The notes: generated from the letters alone by a model not told the origin. Counted from the stretch's first letter, positions 18,210-29,254 are shown. The stretch is 64,000 nt of DNA from an uncultured Coriobacteriaceae bacterium (GCA_944321435.1 CALULH010000002.1:1-64000), one strand, 5' to 3'. A program made the numbers and translations.

Positions 18210-18989
18210 TTATCCTTGGTTGATCTCCTCGGGATAGGGCTCCACCACGTCCACAAGCGAGAAGATCAGCTTGGGCGGCTCGGGCGCCTGGAAAACACCG
18301 GTAGAGCCGGGCGCCGGCGCAGGCGGCCGGGGAGCGTCGGCAGCCGGGCAGGCGGCGACGCCGGGAACCGGGACGCCCGCGGCGCCCGTAGCCGCGGCGC
18401 TTCTCGCCTGACCGGGCTTGGCCTGTCCCCTTTTCTCCGCACAGCACCGCCGCTCGCCCGCAGGCCGCACCTCGAACCGCATGATGCCGCAGTTGCCGGG
18501 GATGCCGTCGTAGTGGAACGCGGCGTAGGGCTGCCATGCGCGCATGAACTCCATGCAGGCCGCACCGTGCGAGATGGCCAGAACCACGGAATGGTCGTCG
18601 CGCAGCATGATCTCAGTCATCGTGGCCGCCAGGCGCCTCTGCACGTCGGCCTCGCGCTCTCCCTCGAAGTCGGCGAAGAAATCCCCCCAGGGCGTCGGCG
18701 GCATCAAAAGGCGGCTTTCGCCCTCGAACAGCCCGAAGCCCCATTCGCGCAGGCCCTTGGTGGGCGTGTAGGGCACGTCGCTCACCAGCTCGGCCGTCTC
18801 GCACGCGCGGCCGGCGGACGAGCAGTACACATGGTCGAAGGTTATCCCCGCGTCCTCAAAGTAACGGCGGGCGTGGAGCGCCTGGTCGCAGCCCTTCTCG
18901 GTCAGCGGGGAATCGCACCAGCCCTGGATCTTGCGGCGCACGTTGAACATAGTCTGGCCATGGCGCATGAGGTAAAGCGTCTTGCCCAT
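18210..18989 (-). CDS. histidine phosphatase (phosphoglycerate mutase-like) family protein
   Basis: A 259-residue cytoplasmic protein. LMRHGQTMFN holds the catalytic RHG histidine near residue 9; the second catalytic region is AISHGAACM; the phosphate pocket Arg and Glu lie in GRACETAE and REWGFGLFEGE. Between residues about 180 and 235 there is a low-complexity Ala/Pro/Gly insertion before the conserved end LIFSLVDVVEPYPEE. Substrate unknown. The gene starts 3 bp after the stop of the tyrosine phosphatase gene, so the two are co-translated or tightly coupled. Confidence 0.88.
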   Translation of the reverse strand: MGKTLYLMRHGQTMFNVRRKIQGWCDSPLTEKGCDQALHARRYFEDAGITFDHVYCSSAGRACETAELVSDVPYTPTKGLREWGFGLFEGESRLLMPPTPWGDFFADFEGEREADVQRRLAATMTEIMLRDDHSVVLAISHGAACMEFMRAWQPYAAFHYDGIPGNCGIMRFEVRPAGERRCCAEKRGQAKPGQARSAAATGAAGVPVPGVAACPAADAPRPPAPAPGSTGVFQAPEPPKLIFSLVDVVEPYPEEINQG

Positions 18990-18992
18990 GCC

Positions 18993-19766
18993 TTATGCCT
19001 CCTCAAGGTAGCGCGCGCGAAGCTCGTCGCGCGCGGCCGAGTCCACCCCGAGCGCCTGCTCGAGGTAAGCGTCCAAACTGCCGAACGCATCCTCCACAGC
19101 CTCCACGCCCGCCGTGAAGAAGCGCAGGTCAACGCCGTTCAGCACATCCATCACCGCTCCCGTGGACGGGTCCACGCCGTACACCGCGTTGGTGGCCAGG
19201 TAATCGGCCTCCACTTGCGCGCGCGGAACGCCCAGCGCCGTCTCGAGCAGGGCCGAAGCCATGCCGCAGCGGTCCTTGCCGGCCGAGCAGTGCCACAGCA
19301 CCGCGCCCGTCGGCGTTTCGAGAACGGCCTTGAAGAACGCGGCGTAGGCGGCAACGCCCATGTCGTCCAGAAGCATGTGCGGGTACAGGCACACCATGAG
19401 CTCGGCGGGATCCGCCTCACCGCGCATGATGCGGTCCATAAGCTCCGCCATGTCCACCTCGCCGCGGGTTACGCCGGCGGCGGGCTCCTGGAAAACCGGC
19501 AGATGCGCAAAGCGCGTGGCGGGCAGGGCCTCGACCGGATCGGGATGCTCGGAGCATTCCTCATCCGTGCGCAGGTCCACATCCAAGCGCAGGTCGTAGG
19601 CGTCGCGCAGCAGAGCCAGATCGGCCTGCGTGGCGCGCCACAGCGCGCCCGACCTCAGCAGGCGCCCCTTGCGGACGCGCCGCCCGTCAGCCGTCTCCAT
19701 ACCGCCCAGATCGCGCGTGTTGGGCAGCCCCTCGAACGCAATCAGGCCGTAGTTCTCCTGTGCCAT
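18993..19766 (-). CDS. tyrosine-protein phosphatase (Y_phosphatase3 family)
   Basis: A 257-residue phosphatase with the signature NTRDLGGM near the N-terminus and the P-loop HCSAGKDRCG, in which the Cys attacks the phosphate. The AGKDR version is typical of bacterial dual-specificity or phosphoinositide-type enzymes. The start at MAQENYGLIAFEG (19766) is chosen over the longer open frame, which would add about 50 residues of low-complexity sequence; an AAGGCGGC site is nearby. First gene of a run with the histidine phosphatase and brnQ. Substrate cannot be deduced. Confidence 0.88.
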   Translation of the reverse strand: MAQENYGLIAFEGLPNTRDLGGMETADGRRVRKGRLLRSGALWRATQADLALLRDAYDLRLDVDLRTDEECSEHPDPVEALPATRFAHLPVFQEPAAGVTRGEVDMAELMDRIMRGEADPAELMVCLYPHMLLDDMGVAAYAAFFKAVLETPTGAVLWHCSAGKDRCGMASALLETALGVPRAQVEADYLATNAVYGVDPSTGAVMDVLNGVDLRFFTAGVEAVEDAFGSLDAYLEQALGVDSAARDELRARYLEEA

Positions 19767-19990
19767 ATGCCGCCTTCCAACTCCCGTTCGCATACGGATG
19801 AAACTATAGCGCAACTGCTGGCCGCAGAGTAGCGATCGGCGCGCCTCCCTCCCCTGCCACCGCGCAAACCAATGCCGCAAGCCCCGCGCCCCCGAGCGGA
19901 CCGGCCCGCGCCATCCCAACTCCCCAGCGCTCTGCTAAGCTACAGGGACACCCCGCGCAAACCGCGCGGCACCCAAGCAAGGAGCAACCC

Positions 19991-21085
19991 ATGAAGCGCA
20001 TCCTCATGATCGCCACCGGCGGCACCATAGCCTCGGCCGAAGACGGCGCGGGACTGACGCCGGCGCTCACCGGCGCCGAGCTCGCCGCGTACGTACCCGA
20101 GATCCAGGGGCTGTGCCAGCTGGAAATCCAGCAGCTCATGAACATCGACAGCACCAACATCCGCCCCGGCGACTGGCTGCGCATCCGCAACGCCGTCATG
20201 GATGCCTACGATGCCTTCGACGGCTTCGTGATCCTGCACGGCACCGACACCATGGCCTACACGGCGGCGGCGCTTTCCTACCTCATCCAGGGAAGCCCCA
20301 AGCCTATAGTGCTCACCGGCTCGCAGCAGCCCATGGCGAGCCCCTTCACCGACGCCAAGCTCAACCTCTTCCAAAGCCTGCTCTACGCCGCGGACCCGCG
20401 CAGCCGCGACGTGACCATCGTCTTCGGCGGCTCCGTGGTGGCCGGCACCCGCGCGCGCAAGCAGCGCACCATGAGCTTTAACGCCTTCTCCAGCGTCAAC
20501 TTCCCCGAGATCGCGCTTATCCGCGGCAGCCGCATCATCAGATCGGAGGATGCGGCGCGCTCGCGCTACGCGTTGGAGCAGGAGAAGAAGATCGACACCT
20601 ACGGCTCCCGCGCTGGCGCCGGCGGCCAAGCCGCATCCGGCGCCCCCGGTTGGGCGGACGACCGCCCGCGACCCGTCCACGTCTACGATCGCCTGAACGA
20701 CCGCGTGTGCGTGCTCAAGCTCACGCCCGGACTCAACCCCGGCGTGCTCGCCCTGCTCCAGCGCGACTACGACGCCGTGATTATGGAGACCTTCGGCATC
20801 GGCGGCATTCCCGACCAGTTCCATGACGCCATCTTTGACTGGGTCGGATCCGGACGGCCGCTGGTGGTGACCACCCAGGTCCCCGAGGAGGGCCTTGACC
20901 TGGGCGTGTACGAGGTGGGCCGCGCCTACTCCGAGCACCCCGGCATTCTGAAGGGCGACGATATGACCACCGAGGCACTCGTGGCCAAGACCATGTGGGC
21001 CCTGGGGCAAACCACCGATCCGGCTATCTTCCAGGGGCTCTTCTACCGCCCCGTGAATCACGACCGCCTGCCGTCCGCGCTGTGA
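19991..21085 (+). CDS. L-asparaginase (cytoplasmic type)
   Basis: Hydrolyses L-asparagine to aspartate and ammonia. The two catalytic threonine blocks are ATGGTIAS (T12) and LHGTDTMAY (T85, D86). No signal peptide is present, which places it with cytoplasmic type I enzymes. At 364 residues it is slightly long because of a Gly/Ala-rich insertion (residues about 205-230). AAGGAGCAACCC precedes ATG 19991. It is divergent from the phosphatase-brnQ operon and convergent with ychF. Confidence 0.92.
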   Translation: MKRILMIATGGTIASAEDGAGLTPALTGAELAAYVPEIQGLCQLEIQQLMNIDSTNIRPGDWLRIRNAVMDAYDAFDGFVILHGTDTMAYTAAALSYLIQGSPKPIVLTGSQQPMASPFTDAKLNLFQSLLYAADPRSRDVTIVFGGSVVAGTRARKQRTMSFNAFSSVNFPEIALIRGSRIIRSEDAARSRYALEQEKKIDTYGSRAGAGGQAASGAPGWADDRPRPVHVYDRLNDRVCVLKLTPGLNPGVLALLQRDYDAVIMETFGIGGIPDQFHDAIFDWVGSGRPLVVTTQVPEEGLDLGVYEVGRAYSEHPGILKGDDMTTEALVAKTMWALGQTTDPAIFQGLFYRPVNHDRLPSAL

Positions 21086-21091
21086 AAGCGC

Positions 21092-21144
21092 CGTTCGCCG
21101 CGCCAACTCCGTCCACCACGGCAACTCCGTTCGCCGCGCCAACT
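21092..21144 (+). repeat. short direct repeat after the asparaginase gene
   Basis: CGTTCGCCGCGCCAACT occurs at 21092-21108 and again at 21128-21144 (36-bp period), with a further CAACTCCG between. Non-coding; no function suggested. Confidence 0.55.
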
Positions 21145-21176
21145 TCTGCCTGCGGTTTTTATCGCCAAGAAGACTT

Positions 21177-21236
21177 GCATGCACGTTCTTTCGCCACGGG
21201 CCCTCTTTTGGGCTCTAGGCGATAAGGAACGCATGC
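21177..21236. other. imperfect long stem-loop in the asparaginase-ychF gap
   Basis: GCATGCACGTTCTTTCGCC (21177-21195) pairs imperfectly with GGCGATAAGGAACGCATGC (21218-21236), with a small GGGCCC / GGGCTC hairpin at the tip. Together with the hairpin at 21320 it fills the 313-bp convergent gap. It could be a terminator for the asparaginase transcript. Confidence 0.4.
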
Positions 21237-21319
21237 GGAGCAAAAGGCGCCGTCCCCGACGCCTCTGCCACCCCATGTATACACCGTCTCCCGTTCAACG
21301 GATAACAGACAGAGCGCAC

Positions 21320-21385
21320 GGCCCTTGGCCTGTTCTTATAAGCGAGATCGCGAAGTCCTCGAGCGTTAAGAACAGGCCAAGGGCC
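21320..21385. terminator. long stem-loop with conserved 28-nt loop (copy A)
   Basis: A perfect 19-bp stem (GGCCCTTGGCCTGTTCTTA and its complement) encloses the loop 21339-21366, which starts TAAGCGAGATCGCGAAG and ends CCTCGAGCGT. The same loop, one base shorter, recurs at 31163-31189 on an unrelated stem. Placed 13 bp after the ychF stop in a convergent gap, so it may terminate both genes, but there is no T-run. Confidence 0.6.
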
Positions 21386-21398
21386 CGTTTGAAAGCAC

Positions 21399-22475
21399 CT
21401 ACACGTTGAAGCGGAAGTGCACTACATCGCCGTCCTCCATGATGTAGTCCTTGCCCTCCATGCGCAGGCGGCCGGCGGCCTTGGCGCCTTGCTCGCCACC
21501 CAGCTCAACGTAGTCGTTGTACGAGATGACCTCGGCTTTGATGAAGCCGCGCTCAAAATCGGAGTGGATCACGCCCGCTGCCTGAGGCGCCGTTGCGCCG
21601 CGATGCACGGTCCACGCCTTGACCTCCATGGGGCCGGCCGTGAAGAAGGACTGCAGCCCCAGCAGCTTGTACGCCGCCTGGGCCAGCGTCTCCAGCCCCG
21701 AGCGCTCGAGCCCCAGGCTCTCCAGGTACTCGGCCGCCTCATCGGCCTCGAGCTCGGAAAGCTCCGCCTCGACCTTGGCGCAGATCGCGATGGGCTCCAC
21801 CCCGTCGATAGGATCGAGCTTCTCGCCCAGCATGTCCTCGTCAACGTTGGCGACGTAGAGGATCGGCTTCATGGTCAGCAGGAAAAGGCCCTTGGCGGCC
21901 GCGCGCTCGTCGTCGGTCATATCCAAAGTAGCCGCGCGGTTGCCCTCGTTGAGCCAGTCGACCAGGCGCTTGGCAACGGCCAGCTTGGGCGCCAGCTCCT
22001 TATCGCGCTTGGCCTCCTTCTCCAGCTTGGGAAGCTGCTTTTCCAGAGACCCCAAGTCGGCGAGAATGAGCTCGGTCATGATGGTCTCGGCATCGCCCGC
22101 CGGATCGACGAAATCGTCCGTGCGGCCCACCTCGCGCATGACGTTGGGATCCTTGAAGTAGCGCACCACCTCGCAGATGGCGTCAGTCTCGCGGATGTTG
22201 GCCAAAAACTGGTTGCCCAGGCCCTCGCCCTCGTTGGCGCCCTTCACCAGACCGGCGATATCCACGAACTCCACCGTAGCCGGGACGATGCGCCCGGGGT
22301 TCACCATGTCGGCGAGTTTCTGCAAGCGCTCATCGGGCACGTCCACAATGCCCACGTTGGGCTCGATCGTGGCAAACGGGTAATTTGCCGCCAAGCCGCC
22401 GCGCTTGGTGAGCGCCGTGAACAGCGTCGACTTGCCTACGTTGGGCAGGCCCACGATGCCGATGGAAAGTGCCAT
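21399..22475 (-). CDS. ychF: redox-regulated ATPase YchF (Obg-related)
   Basis: A 358-residue P-loop protein of the universally conserved YchF/OLA1 family, which binds ribosomes and hydrolyses ATP. Walker [12 protein letters not shown], then [18 protein letters not shown] and the C-terminal TGS-like end [21 protein letters not shown] are all present. Start ATG 22475 (MALSIGIVG) is preceded by AAAGGAGAAGCA. It lies 35 bp downstream of the polyferredoxin stop on the same strand. Confidence 0.96.
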   Translation of the reverse strand: MALSIGIVGLPNVGKSTLFTALTKRGGLAANYPFATIEPNVGIVDVPDERLQKLADMVNPGRIVPATVEFVDIAGLVKGANEGEGLGNQFLANIRETDAICEVVRYFKDPNVMREVGRTDDFVDPAGDAETIMTELILADLGSLEKQLPKLEKEAKRDKELAPKLAVAKRLVDWLNEGNRAATLDMTDDERAAAKGLFLLTMKPILYVANVDEDMLGEKLDPIDGVEPIAICAKVEAELSELEADEAAEYLESLGLERSGLETLAQAAYKLLGLQSFFTAGPMEVKAWTVHRGATAPQAAGVIHSDFERGFIKAEVISYNDYVELGGEQGAKAAGRLRMEGKDYIMEDGDVVHFRFNV

Positions 22476-22527
22476 TGCTTCTCCTTTGCTCATGAGACTC
22501 GTGCGGCGCGCGAACGCGCCGATGCGG

Positions 22528-23793
22528 TTACTCCGCGAGCTTCTCCACCTTGTCCAGGATCTTGTTGAGCTGCTCCTTGCCCTCGCGCTTGAGCTTCTCC
22601 GCCTCAGCCTTGGCCTTGGCGGCCTCCGCGGCCTTCTTCTCTGCCTCGGGATCGGGCACCACCAGCTCCTCGCCGGAGTGCTCCTTCATGCTGAGCGCGT
22701 GCTCCTCGCAGATCTCGGCGCACAGGCCGCAGCCAATGCAGTACGTGGGCTCGACCGTGAAGCGCCCGCCGTTTACCAGGTCGTTGGCATGCAGCGGGCA
22801 GATGCGCACGCAGTCGCCGCACATGGTGCAGGCCATGTAGTCGCATTCGGGCAGCTGGATGGTGATGTTTCCGGCAAGGTCCGGATGCGCGCGCAGCGTG
22901 GTAAGCATGAGCTGCCGTCCCTGCGTGAGGATGCGGCGGCGCTTCTGCGTACTCACGCCGCACGCCGCGTTGAGGGTCTTCTCCAGGTCGGTGATGCGCT
23001 TGGAGTGCTCCTTCATGCGCTGGGCCACGCTGGTCACCGCCGCAACCGCCGGGTTCATGGCGCTCACGGCAAGCCCCGTGCTCTTCATGATCTTGTCCAT
23101 AAACTCCTTGCGCTCGAACTCGCGGCGCTTAACGCAAGTCAGATCGCCAGGCTCCACCTCGAGCCCCATGCCGGTGCCCGCCCACTCCTCGGCCTGCGCG
23201 ATGTTGTTGCCCAAGGCCTCTTCGCCGGTGGTGTTCTTGCACTTGTCGCACACTCCCAAGGGCAGGTACACGCTCAGGTTGGGGTAGTCGACCATGAGCG
23301 AGAACCACGTCTCGGGCGAGATGTCGCCGATGCAGCCGATAACCACCTCGTTCTCGCGCGGCATACGGCCGAGGGCGCGCGTGCAGGTGACGTAGGCCGT
23401 CTCGTGCGCGGCGGCAGCCGAGGCTATCTTGTCGTAGAGCTTTTTGGGCGCCAGCTTGACCGAGACGAACGCCTCGGTGGGGCAGGCCGCCACGCACAGG
23501 CCGCACTTGCGGCAGGTGTCGGCGATGTCGATGCTGCCGTCCTCGATCTCGACGGCGTTGACCGGGCACACGTCCATGCAGGCAGTGCAGGAGCTCTTGG
23601 ACGACTTGCAGCGCAAGCAGGGCAGCGTGTTGGCGCGCGGGCGCTCCTTGTAGTCGGCCGGGTTCCACTGCGGAGCCTCCGGGCTGTCAACGCCCATAAG
23701 CGCGTCGGTCACGCCGGTCAACGGGTTCCTGAGCGCGCTGAAATCCTTGGAGATGTCGATGATGTCATCGAACAAATCGCGTTTCTGTGCCAC
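22528..23793 (-). CDS. polyferredoxin-type 4Fe-4S protein
   Basis: A 421-residue soluble protein with at least four ferredoxin-type cysteine clusters. CTACMDVCP and CRKCGLCVAACP lie in the N-terminal third (residues 58-105). CTMCGDCVRICP and CIGCGLCAEICEEHA lie near residues 325-375. A CDKCKN motif lies between them, and a helical Ala/Lys/Glu tail closes the protein. The central part resembles the conserved middle of small HycB/HdrA-like electron carriers. Likely an electron-transfer protein of anaerobic metabolism; partner unknown. GTG start at 23793, divergent from the Vsr gene. Confidence 0.8.
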   Translation of the reverse strand: MAQKRDLFDDIIDISKDFSALRNPLTGVTDALMGVDSPEAPQWNPADYKERPRANTLPCLRCKSSKSSCTACMDVCPVNAVEIEDGSIDIADTCRKCGLCVAACPTEAFVSVKLAPKKLYDKIASAAAAHETAYVTCTRALGRMPRENEVVIGCIGDISPETWFSLMVDYPNLSVYLPLGVCDKCKNTTGEEALGNNIAQAEEWAGTGMGLEVEPGDLTCVKRREFERKEFMDKIMKSTGLAVSAMNPAVAAVTSVAQRMKEHSKRITDLEKTLNAACGVSTQKRRRILTQGRQLMLTTLRAHPDLAGNITIQLPECDYMACTMCGDCVRICPLHANDLVNGGRFTVEPTYCIGCGLCAEICEEHALSMKEHSGEELVVPDPEAEKKAAEAAKAKAEAEKLKREGKEQLNKILDKVEKLAE

Positions 23794-23903
23794 GTTATTC
23801 CCCTCACACAGATTGCCGTGAAACAGCGAATGCTAAAGGGTTATTGTACGCCAGGCCGCAGCCCGCCGGTATAATCAGCCGTGTTGACTACGAAAGGCAT
23901 AGA

Positions 23904-24593
23904 ATGGCACACCGGCATGGAAAAAGCCTGTTGGCAGCGCGCGTACGGCGCGAGCGCTGGCGCGCGGCACGCGCACAGGGCGAGAAGGGCGGAGCGGACG
24001 CCGCGGGGCTCGCCCTGGCATCCGCCCGCACCGGCGCGCATCGCACCGCAGGCCGCCCCGGCCTTTCCCCTGCCGCAAGGCATCTTGCTGACAGCGCGTC
24101 TCGCAGCCGCGGCAGGCGCCTACGGCAAGGCGGCCCCCGGCGCAGCCGGAGCGCACGCTCCATCCCGGCCCCTGCCGCCACCAACGCGCATGTGCGCAAG
24201 TCCATGCAGGGCAACAAACGCGCCAACACCAAGCCCGAGCTTATCGTCCGCAAAATGCTGCGCGAGCTGGGATATCCCGGCTACCGGCTGCAGTGGAACA
24301 AGGTCCCCGGCCACCCTGACATTGTGTTTCCCGGACGCAAGCTGGCCATTTTGGTAAACGGTTGCTTTTGGCATAGGTGCCCGGTGTGCAATCCACCGGA
24401 CATCAAAACGCATTCCGCGTACTGGGAGGCAAAGTTCCGCCGCAACGTGGAGCGAGACGCCCAGAACCAGGCGGCGCTGGAACAGCTCGGCTGGACCGTG
24501 GTCGTGATCTGGGAGCACGAGCTCAAAAAGAAGAACCTGGAAGCCACCCGGGAGCGTCTCCGCACGTTGATGGCTGCAAAGGCGAGGGGGTAA
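23904..24593 (+). CDS. Vsr-like very-short-patch-repair endonuclease with basic N-terminal extension
   Basis: The C-terminal 130 residues match Vsr mismatch endonucleases: KRANTKPELIVRKMLRELG, then VPGHPDIVFPGRKLAILVNG, GCFWHRCPVC (zinc and catalytic region), YWEAKFRRNVERD and LGWTVVVIWEHEL. The family nicks DNA at T:G mismatches from deamination of methylcytosine. The first 95 residues are Ala/Arg/Gly-rich low complexity. ATG 23904 is chosen because AAAGG lies seven bases upstream and TATAAT occurs at 23870; an internal ATG at 24204 (MQGNKRANTKPE) is an alternative that would give only the domain. No cytosine methylase lies nearby. Confidence 0.8.
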   Translation: MAHRHGKSLLAARVRRERWRAARAQGEKGGADAAGLALASARTGAHRTAGRPGLSPAARHLADSASRSRGRRLRQGGPRRSRSARSIPAPAATNAHVRKSMQGNKRANTKPELIVRKMLRELGYPGYRLQWNKVPGHPDIVFPGRKLAILVNGCFWHRCPVCNPPDIKTHSAYWEAKFRRNVERDAQNQAALEQLGWTVVVIWEHELKKKNLEATRERLRTLMAAKARG

Positions 24594-24598
24594 ACGCA

Positions 24599-24674
24599 GG
24601 AGCCCCGGTAATCCGGAGCCGTAATCCGCAGCCGCGAAGCGGCGAGGACATCGGCGTAGGATTACCGGGGCTCC
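24599..24674. terminator. 16-bp stem-loop between vsr and groL (bidirectional terminator candidate)
   Basis: GGAGCCCCGGTAATCC (24599-24614) and its perfect complement (24659-24674) flank a 44-nt loop, in the gap between convergent genes. The stem is too long and exact for chance. The loop contains a further GCCGC-GAA-GCGGC hairpin. Confidence 0.6.
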
Positions 24675-24697
24675 GCAGGGAGTGAATCCCCTAGCTA

Positions 24698-26416
<1,719 letters not shown>

Positions 26417-26446
26417 CTATGCGGATCCCCCGCGGCTTCTGCGCTT

Positions 26447-26737
26447 CTACTCCTCGACGATGGCGTAGATGTCGTCGGCGCGCATAAGCAGGTAATCCTC
26501 GCCGTCGACCTTGACCTCGTTTCCGCCGTACTTGCCGTAAATCACCACGTCGCCAGCCTTGACGTCCATGGGCAGACGGGTGCCGTCCTCGCCGAGCTTG
26601 CCGGCGCCCACGGCTACAACCTCGCCGCGCTGGGGCTTCTCCTGGGCGTTGCTCGCAATGTACAGACCGGAAGCCGTCTTCTGCTCAGCAGCGGCGGGCT
26701 TCACCAAAACGCGATCACCAAGCGGCTTAAGATTCAT
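26447..26737 (-). CDS. groS: co-chaperonin GroES
   Basis: 96-residue cap of the GroEL chamber. [20 protein letters not shown] is the family start; the mobile loop is [17 protein letters not shown]; the end is [17 protein letters not shown]. The start at 26737 has GGAGGCATGCGCC upstream; the longer frame reaching 26836 runs through the promoter and is not coding. Its leader carries a small GGTACCC / GGGTACC hairpin (26757-26785). No CIRCE element was found. Confidence 0.97.
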   Translation of the reverse strand: MNLKPLGDRVLVKPAAAEQKTASGLYIASNAQEKPQRGEVVAVGAGKLGEDGTRLPMDVKAGDVVIYGKYGGNEVKVDGEDYLLMRADDIYAIVEE

Positions 26738-26807
26738 GGCGCATGCCTCCTTTTGCGGTACCCGGAACGCGCTGCCCGGGGTACCCTGACCTTTAATGCC
26801 GCAGTGA

Positions 26808-26836
26808 ATAATACCCACCTCGTTGGGCTTATACAA
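26808..26836 (-). promoter_or_regulatory. promoter of groSL
   Basis: Minus strand TTGTAT (26836-26831), 17-bp spacer, TATTAT (26813-26808); transcription start expected near 26801, about 64 nt before ATG. Neither a CIRCE (TTAGCACTC) nor a HAIR (CTTGAGT) repeat overlaps it. Confidence 0.6.
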
Positions 26837-26966
26837 TGCAAATCAAAAAATCTTATGAAAAGGCACTTAGATTTTGTGAGGCGTGCGCTTGCCGGGACCT
26901 TGTTGTATCGTGAATGGTGCTTGCCCATAACGGCGGCAGCGTTACGGCAGAAGGGGGCCTGGCGAT

Positions 26967-28187
26967 ATGGCATGGGACGTGACGGAGCGGATCCGCGCGC
27001 TGGTCATGGCGGACGAGGAGAACATCGTTGAGCAGCGAAGGCACTTCCACGCGCATCCGGAGCCGAGCCACCGGGAGTTCCGAACCACCGAGGACATCGC
27101 CGCGGAGCTGGACCGCATCGGCGTGCCGTACGCACGGCCGCTCGAGACCGGGCTTATCGCCACCATACGCGGAGCGGCGAAGGACGCCTACGACAGTCGC
27201 GGCGTGCCGCGGCGACGCGTCATGCTGAGGGCCGACATCGACGCGCTGCCGGTAACCGAACAGACGGAAAGCCCGTTTGCCAGCGAGAACCCCGGTTTCA
27301 TGCACGCCTGCGGGCACGACTGCCACATAGCCATGATGCTGGGGGCCGTGCGCGCGCTCAACCAGGTGAAAGACCTCCTGCATGGCGAGGTGCGCGTTGT
27401 GTTCCAACCGTCCGAGGAGAACGGCGAAGGAGCCAGGCAGATGATCGCCGCCGGCGCCTGCGAAGGCGTGGACGGGGCCTTTGCCCTGCATGTTTGGAGC
27501 GAAGTCGACGCCGGGCGCGTCTCGTGCGAACCGGGGCCTCGCATGGCCAACACCGACTGGTTCCGCATCGACGTGCGCGGCACCTCGTGCCACGGGGCCA
27601 TGCCCCAGCGCGGCGCAGACGCCATCATAGCCGCTGCCGAAATCGTCAACAACCTGCAGACCATCGTGAGCCGCGACCTCAGCCCCTACGAGCCGGCCGT
27701 GGTAACCGTAGGAGAGCTGCACGGGGGCACGGCGCGCAACGTCATAGCCGGATCGGCTTACCTCACCGGCACGGTGCGCACGTACAGCGATCGCGCCCAC
27801 GACATGATGCCGCAGCTTATCGAGCGCATTTGCCAGCACACGGCCGCAGCGGTGGGGGCCGATGCCGTCCTCACCGACTACACCGTGGCCAACATGCGCA
27901 TGGAAAACGACGAGGCATCCGCAGCGCGCTGCGCGCGGGCCGTCGAGAAGATCTTGGGCGCGGACGCGCTCGCCCGCTATCAGGGCACGCTGTCCGGCGA
28001 GGACTTCTCCGAGTACCTGCACCACGTGCCTGGCGTGCTGGCGTTTCTCGGCACGCGCAACCCCGCCATCGGTGCCGTTTACGCGCAGCACTCCTGCTAC
28101 TACCAAGTCGACGAGAGCATCTTGGCCAAAGGCTCCATGTTGGCCGCGCAGTACGCCGTCGATTTTCTCAGCGAGAAGCCCGCGTAG
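26967..28187 (+). CDS. M20 family metallopeptidase / N-acyl amino acid amidohydrolase
   Basis: A 406-residue cytoplasmic zinc hydrolase of the hippurate hydrolase/IAA-amino acid hydrolase group. RRHFHAHPEPSHREF is the N-terminal signature; metal ligands lie in RADIDALPVTE, HACGHDCHIAMMLG and FQPSEENGEGA; the dimerisation-domain histidine is in CHGAMPQRGAD and the last ligand region in SGEDFSEYL. Substrate is not readable. ATG 26967 follows AGAAGGGGGCCTGGCGAT. Monocistronic, divergent from groSL and ending at a strong terminator. Confidence 0.9.
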   Translation: MAWDVTERIRALVMADEENIVEQRRHFHAHPEPSHREFRTTEDIAAELDRIGVPYARPLETGLIATIRGAAKDAYDSRGVPRRRVMLRADIDALPVTEQTESPFASENPGFMHACGHDCHIAMMLGAVRALNQVKDLLHGEVRVVFQPSEENGEGARQMIAAGACEGVDGAFALHVWSEVDAGRVSCEPGPRMANTDWFRIDVRGTSCHGAMPQRGADAIIAAAEIVNNLQTIVSRDLSPYEPAVVTVGELHGGTARNVIAGSAYLTGTVRTYSDRAHDMMPQLIERICQHTAAAVGADAVLTDYTVANMRMENDEASAARCARAVEKILGADALARYQGTLSGEDFSEYLHHVPGVLAFLGTRNPAIGAVYAQHSCYYQVDESILAKGSMLAAQYAVDFLSEKPA

Positions 28188-28230
28188 CACGAGGTCGCCC
28201 GCCATCCAAAGGCGGCAATGCGAAGAAAAA

Positions 28231-28266
28231 ACGGGGCGCCCCCTCTCGGGGGCGCCCCGTTGGTTT
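28231..28266. terminator. bidirectional terminator between amidohydrolase and metQ
   Basis: ACGGGGCGCCCC and its complement (28231-28260) form a 12-bp stem with a six-base loop. Six A precede it (28225-28230) and TGGTTTT follows, so it can stop transcription from both convergent genes. Confidence 0.85.
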
Positions 28267-28289
28267 TGCGCAATGCGGGCTCCAGCGGC

Positions 28290-29153
28290 TTAGAACGCGG
28301 CCTGAACGGCGTCGCCGAAGTTCTCCTGCAGGTAATCCTTGAAGTCATCGGTCTGAAGCGCCTCCACCAGGGCGGTGATGCGCTCATCCTCCTCGAGCTC
28401 GGGCGTGGTCACGATGACGTTGGCGTACTCGTTCTGGATGACGTCGGACTGCGCGTCCTCCTGCGCCACGGCGTCCGCAAGGTCAAGGCCCGCGTCGATG
28501 GCGTAGTTGCCGTTGATGACCGCAAAGTCAACATCGGCGACCGTGCGCGGAAGCGCCGCGGCCTCCTGCTCGGAGAACTGCAGGTTGTGCGGGTTATCCA
28601 CGATATTGTTGGGCGTGGCGGTGATGCCGGCGTCCTCATCGAGGGTGATGAGGCCCAGGTCCTGCAGCAGCAGCAGCGCGCGGCCCTCGTTGGTGGGGTC
28701 GTTGGGAACGGCGATGGTGGCGCCGTCGGCCACGTTCTCGATGTCAGTGGACTTGCCGGGGAACACGCCCATGGGCTCGAAGTGGATCTTGCCCACGTTC
28801 ACCAAATCGGTGCCGTTCTCCTCGTTGTAGTTGTTCAGGTAGTTGATGTGCTGGAAGTAGTTGGCGTCGACATCGCCCGAAGTGGTGTCCTGGTTCGGCA
28901 GGATGTAGTCGGTGTACTCCTTGACCTCGAGCTCGATGCCCTGCTCGGCCAAGATCGGCGCCGCGTAGTCGTTCAGGATCACCGCATGCGGGCTGGGGCT
29001 GGCGGCAACCACGAGCGTCTGGGTCTCGGCAGCAGCAGAGCCAGCGGCAGCGCCGCCGTTATCGGAGCTGCACGCGGCAAGCGGGGCCACAGCGGCAATG
29101 CCCGCCAGGCCGGCGAGGAAGGAGCGACGGGAAACGGAAACGTTGGCGTTCAT
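28290..29153 (-). CDS. metQ: MetQ/NlpA family methionine-binding lipoprotein
   Basis: A 287-residue extracellular solute-binding lipoprotein of a D/L-methionine ABC importer. Lipoprotein signal with lipobox LAAC at the end of SFLAGLAGIAAVAPLAAC; the SRRSFLAG start also resembles a Tat signal. The body has VVAASPSPHAVILNDYAAPI, YFQHINYLNNYN and FEPMGVFPGKSTDI, typical of NlpA proteins. Start 29153 follows GAAAGGAAGTCTTTACC. Third gene of metN-metI-metQ, 101 bp after metI. Confidence 0.95.
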   Translation of the reverse strand: MNANVSVSRRSFLAGLAGIAAVAPLAACSSDNGGAAAGSAAAETQTLVVAASPSPHAVILNDYAAPILAEQGIELEVKEYTDYILPNQDTTSGDVDANYFQHINYLNNYNEENGTDLVNVGKIHFEPMGVFPGKSTDIENVADGATIAVPNDPTNEGRALLLLQDLGLITLDEDAGITATPNNIVDNPHNLQFSEQEAAALPRTVADVDFAVINGNYAIDAGLDLADAVAQEDAQSDVIQNEYANVIVTTPELEEDERITALVEALQTDDFKDYLQENFGDAVQAAF

Positions 29154-29254
29154 GGTAAAGACTTCCTTTCGTATGGCGCCCGTATGCGGGCACCGCTGAT
29201 ACACGGATGGTTGCGCGCCGTGCACCCGCAAGAGCGGACGGCGCAGAAACGACT

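Noticed and set aside
26738..26880. CIRCE or HAIR element for groSL
   Set aside because: Neither TTAGCACTC-N9-GAGTGCTAA nor CTTGAGT-N7-ACTCAAG is present.
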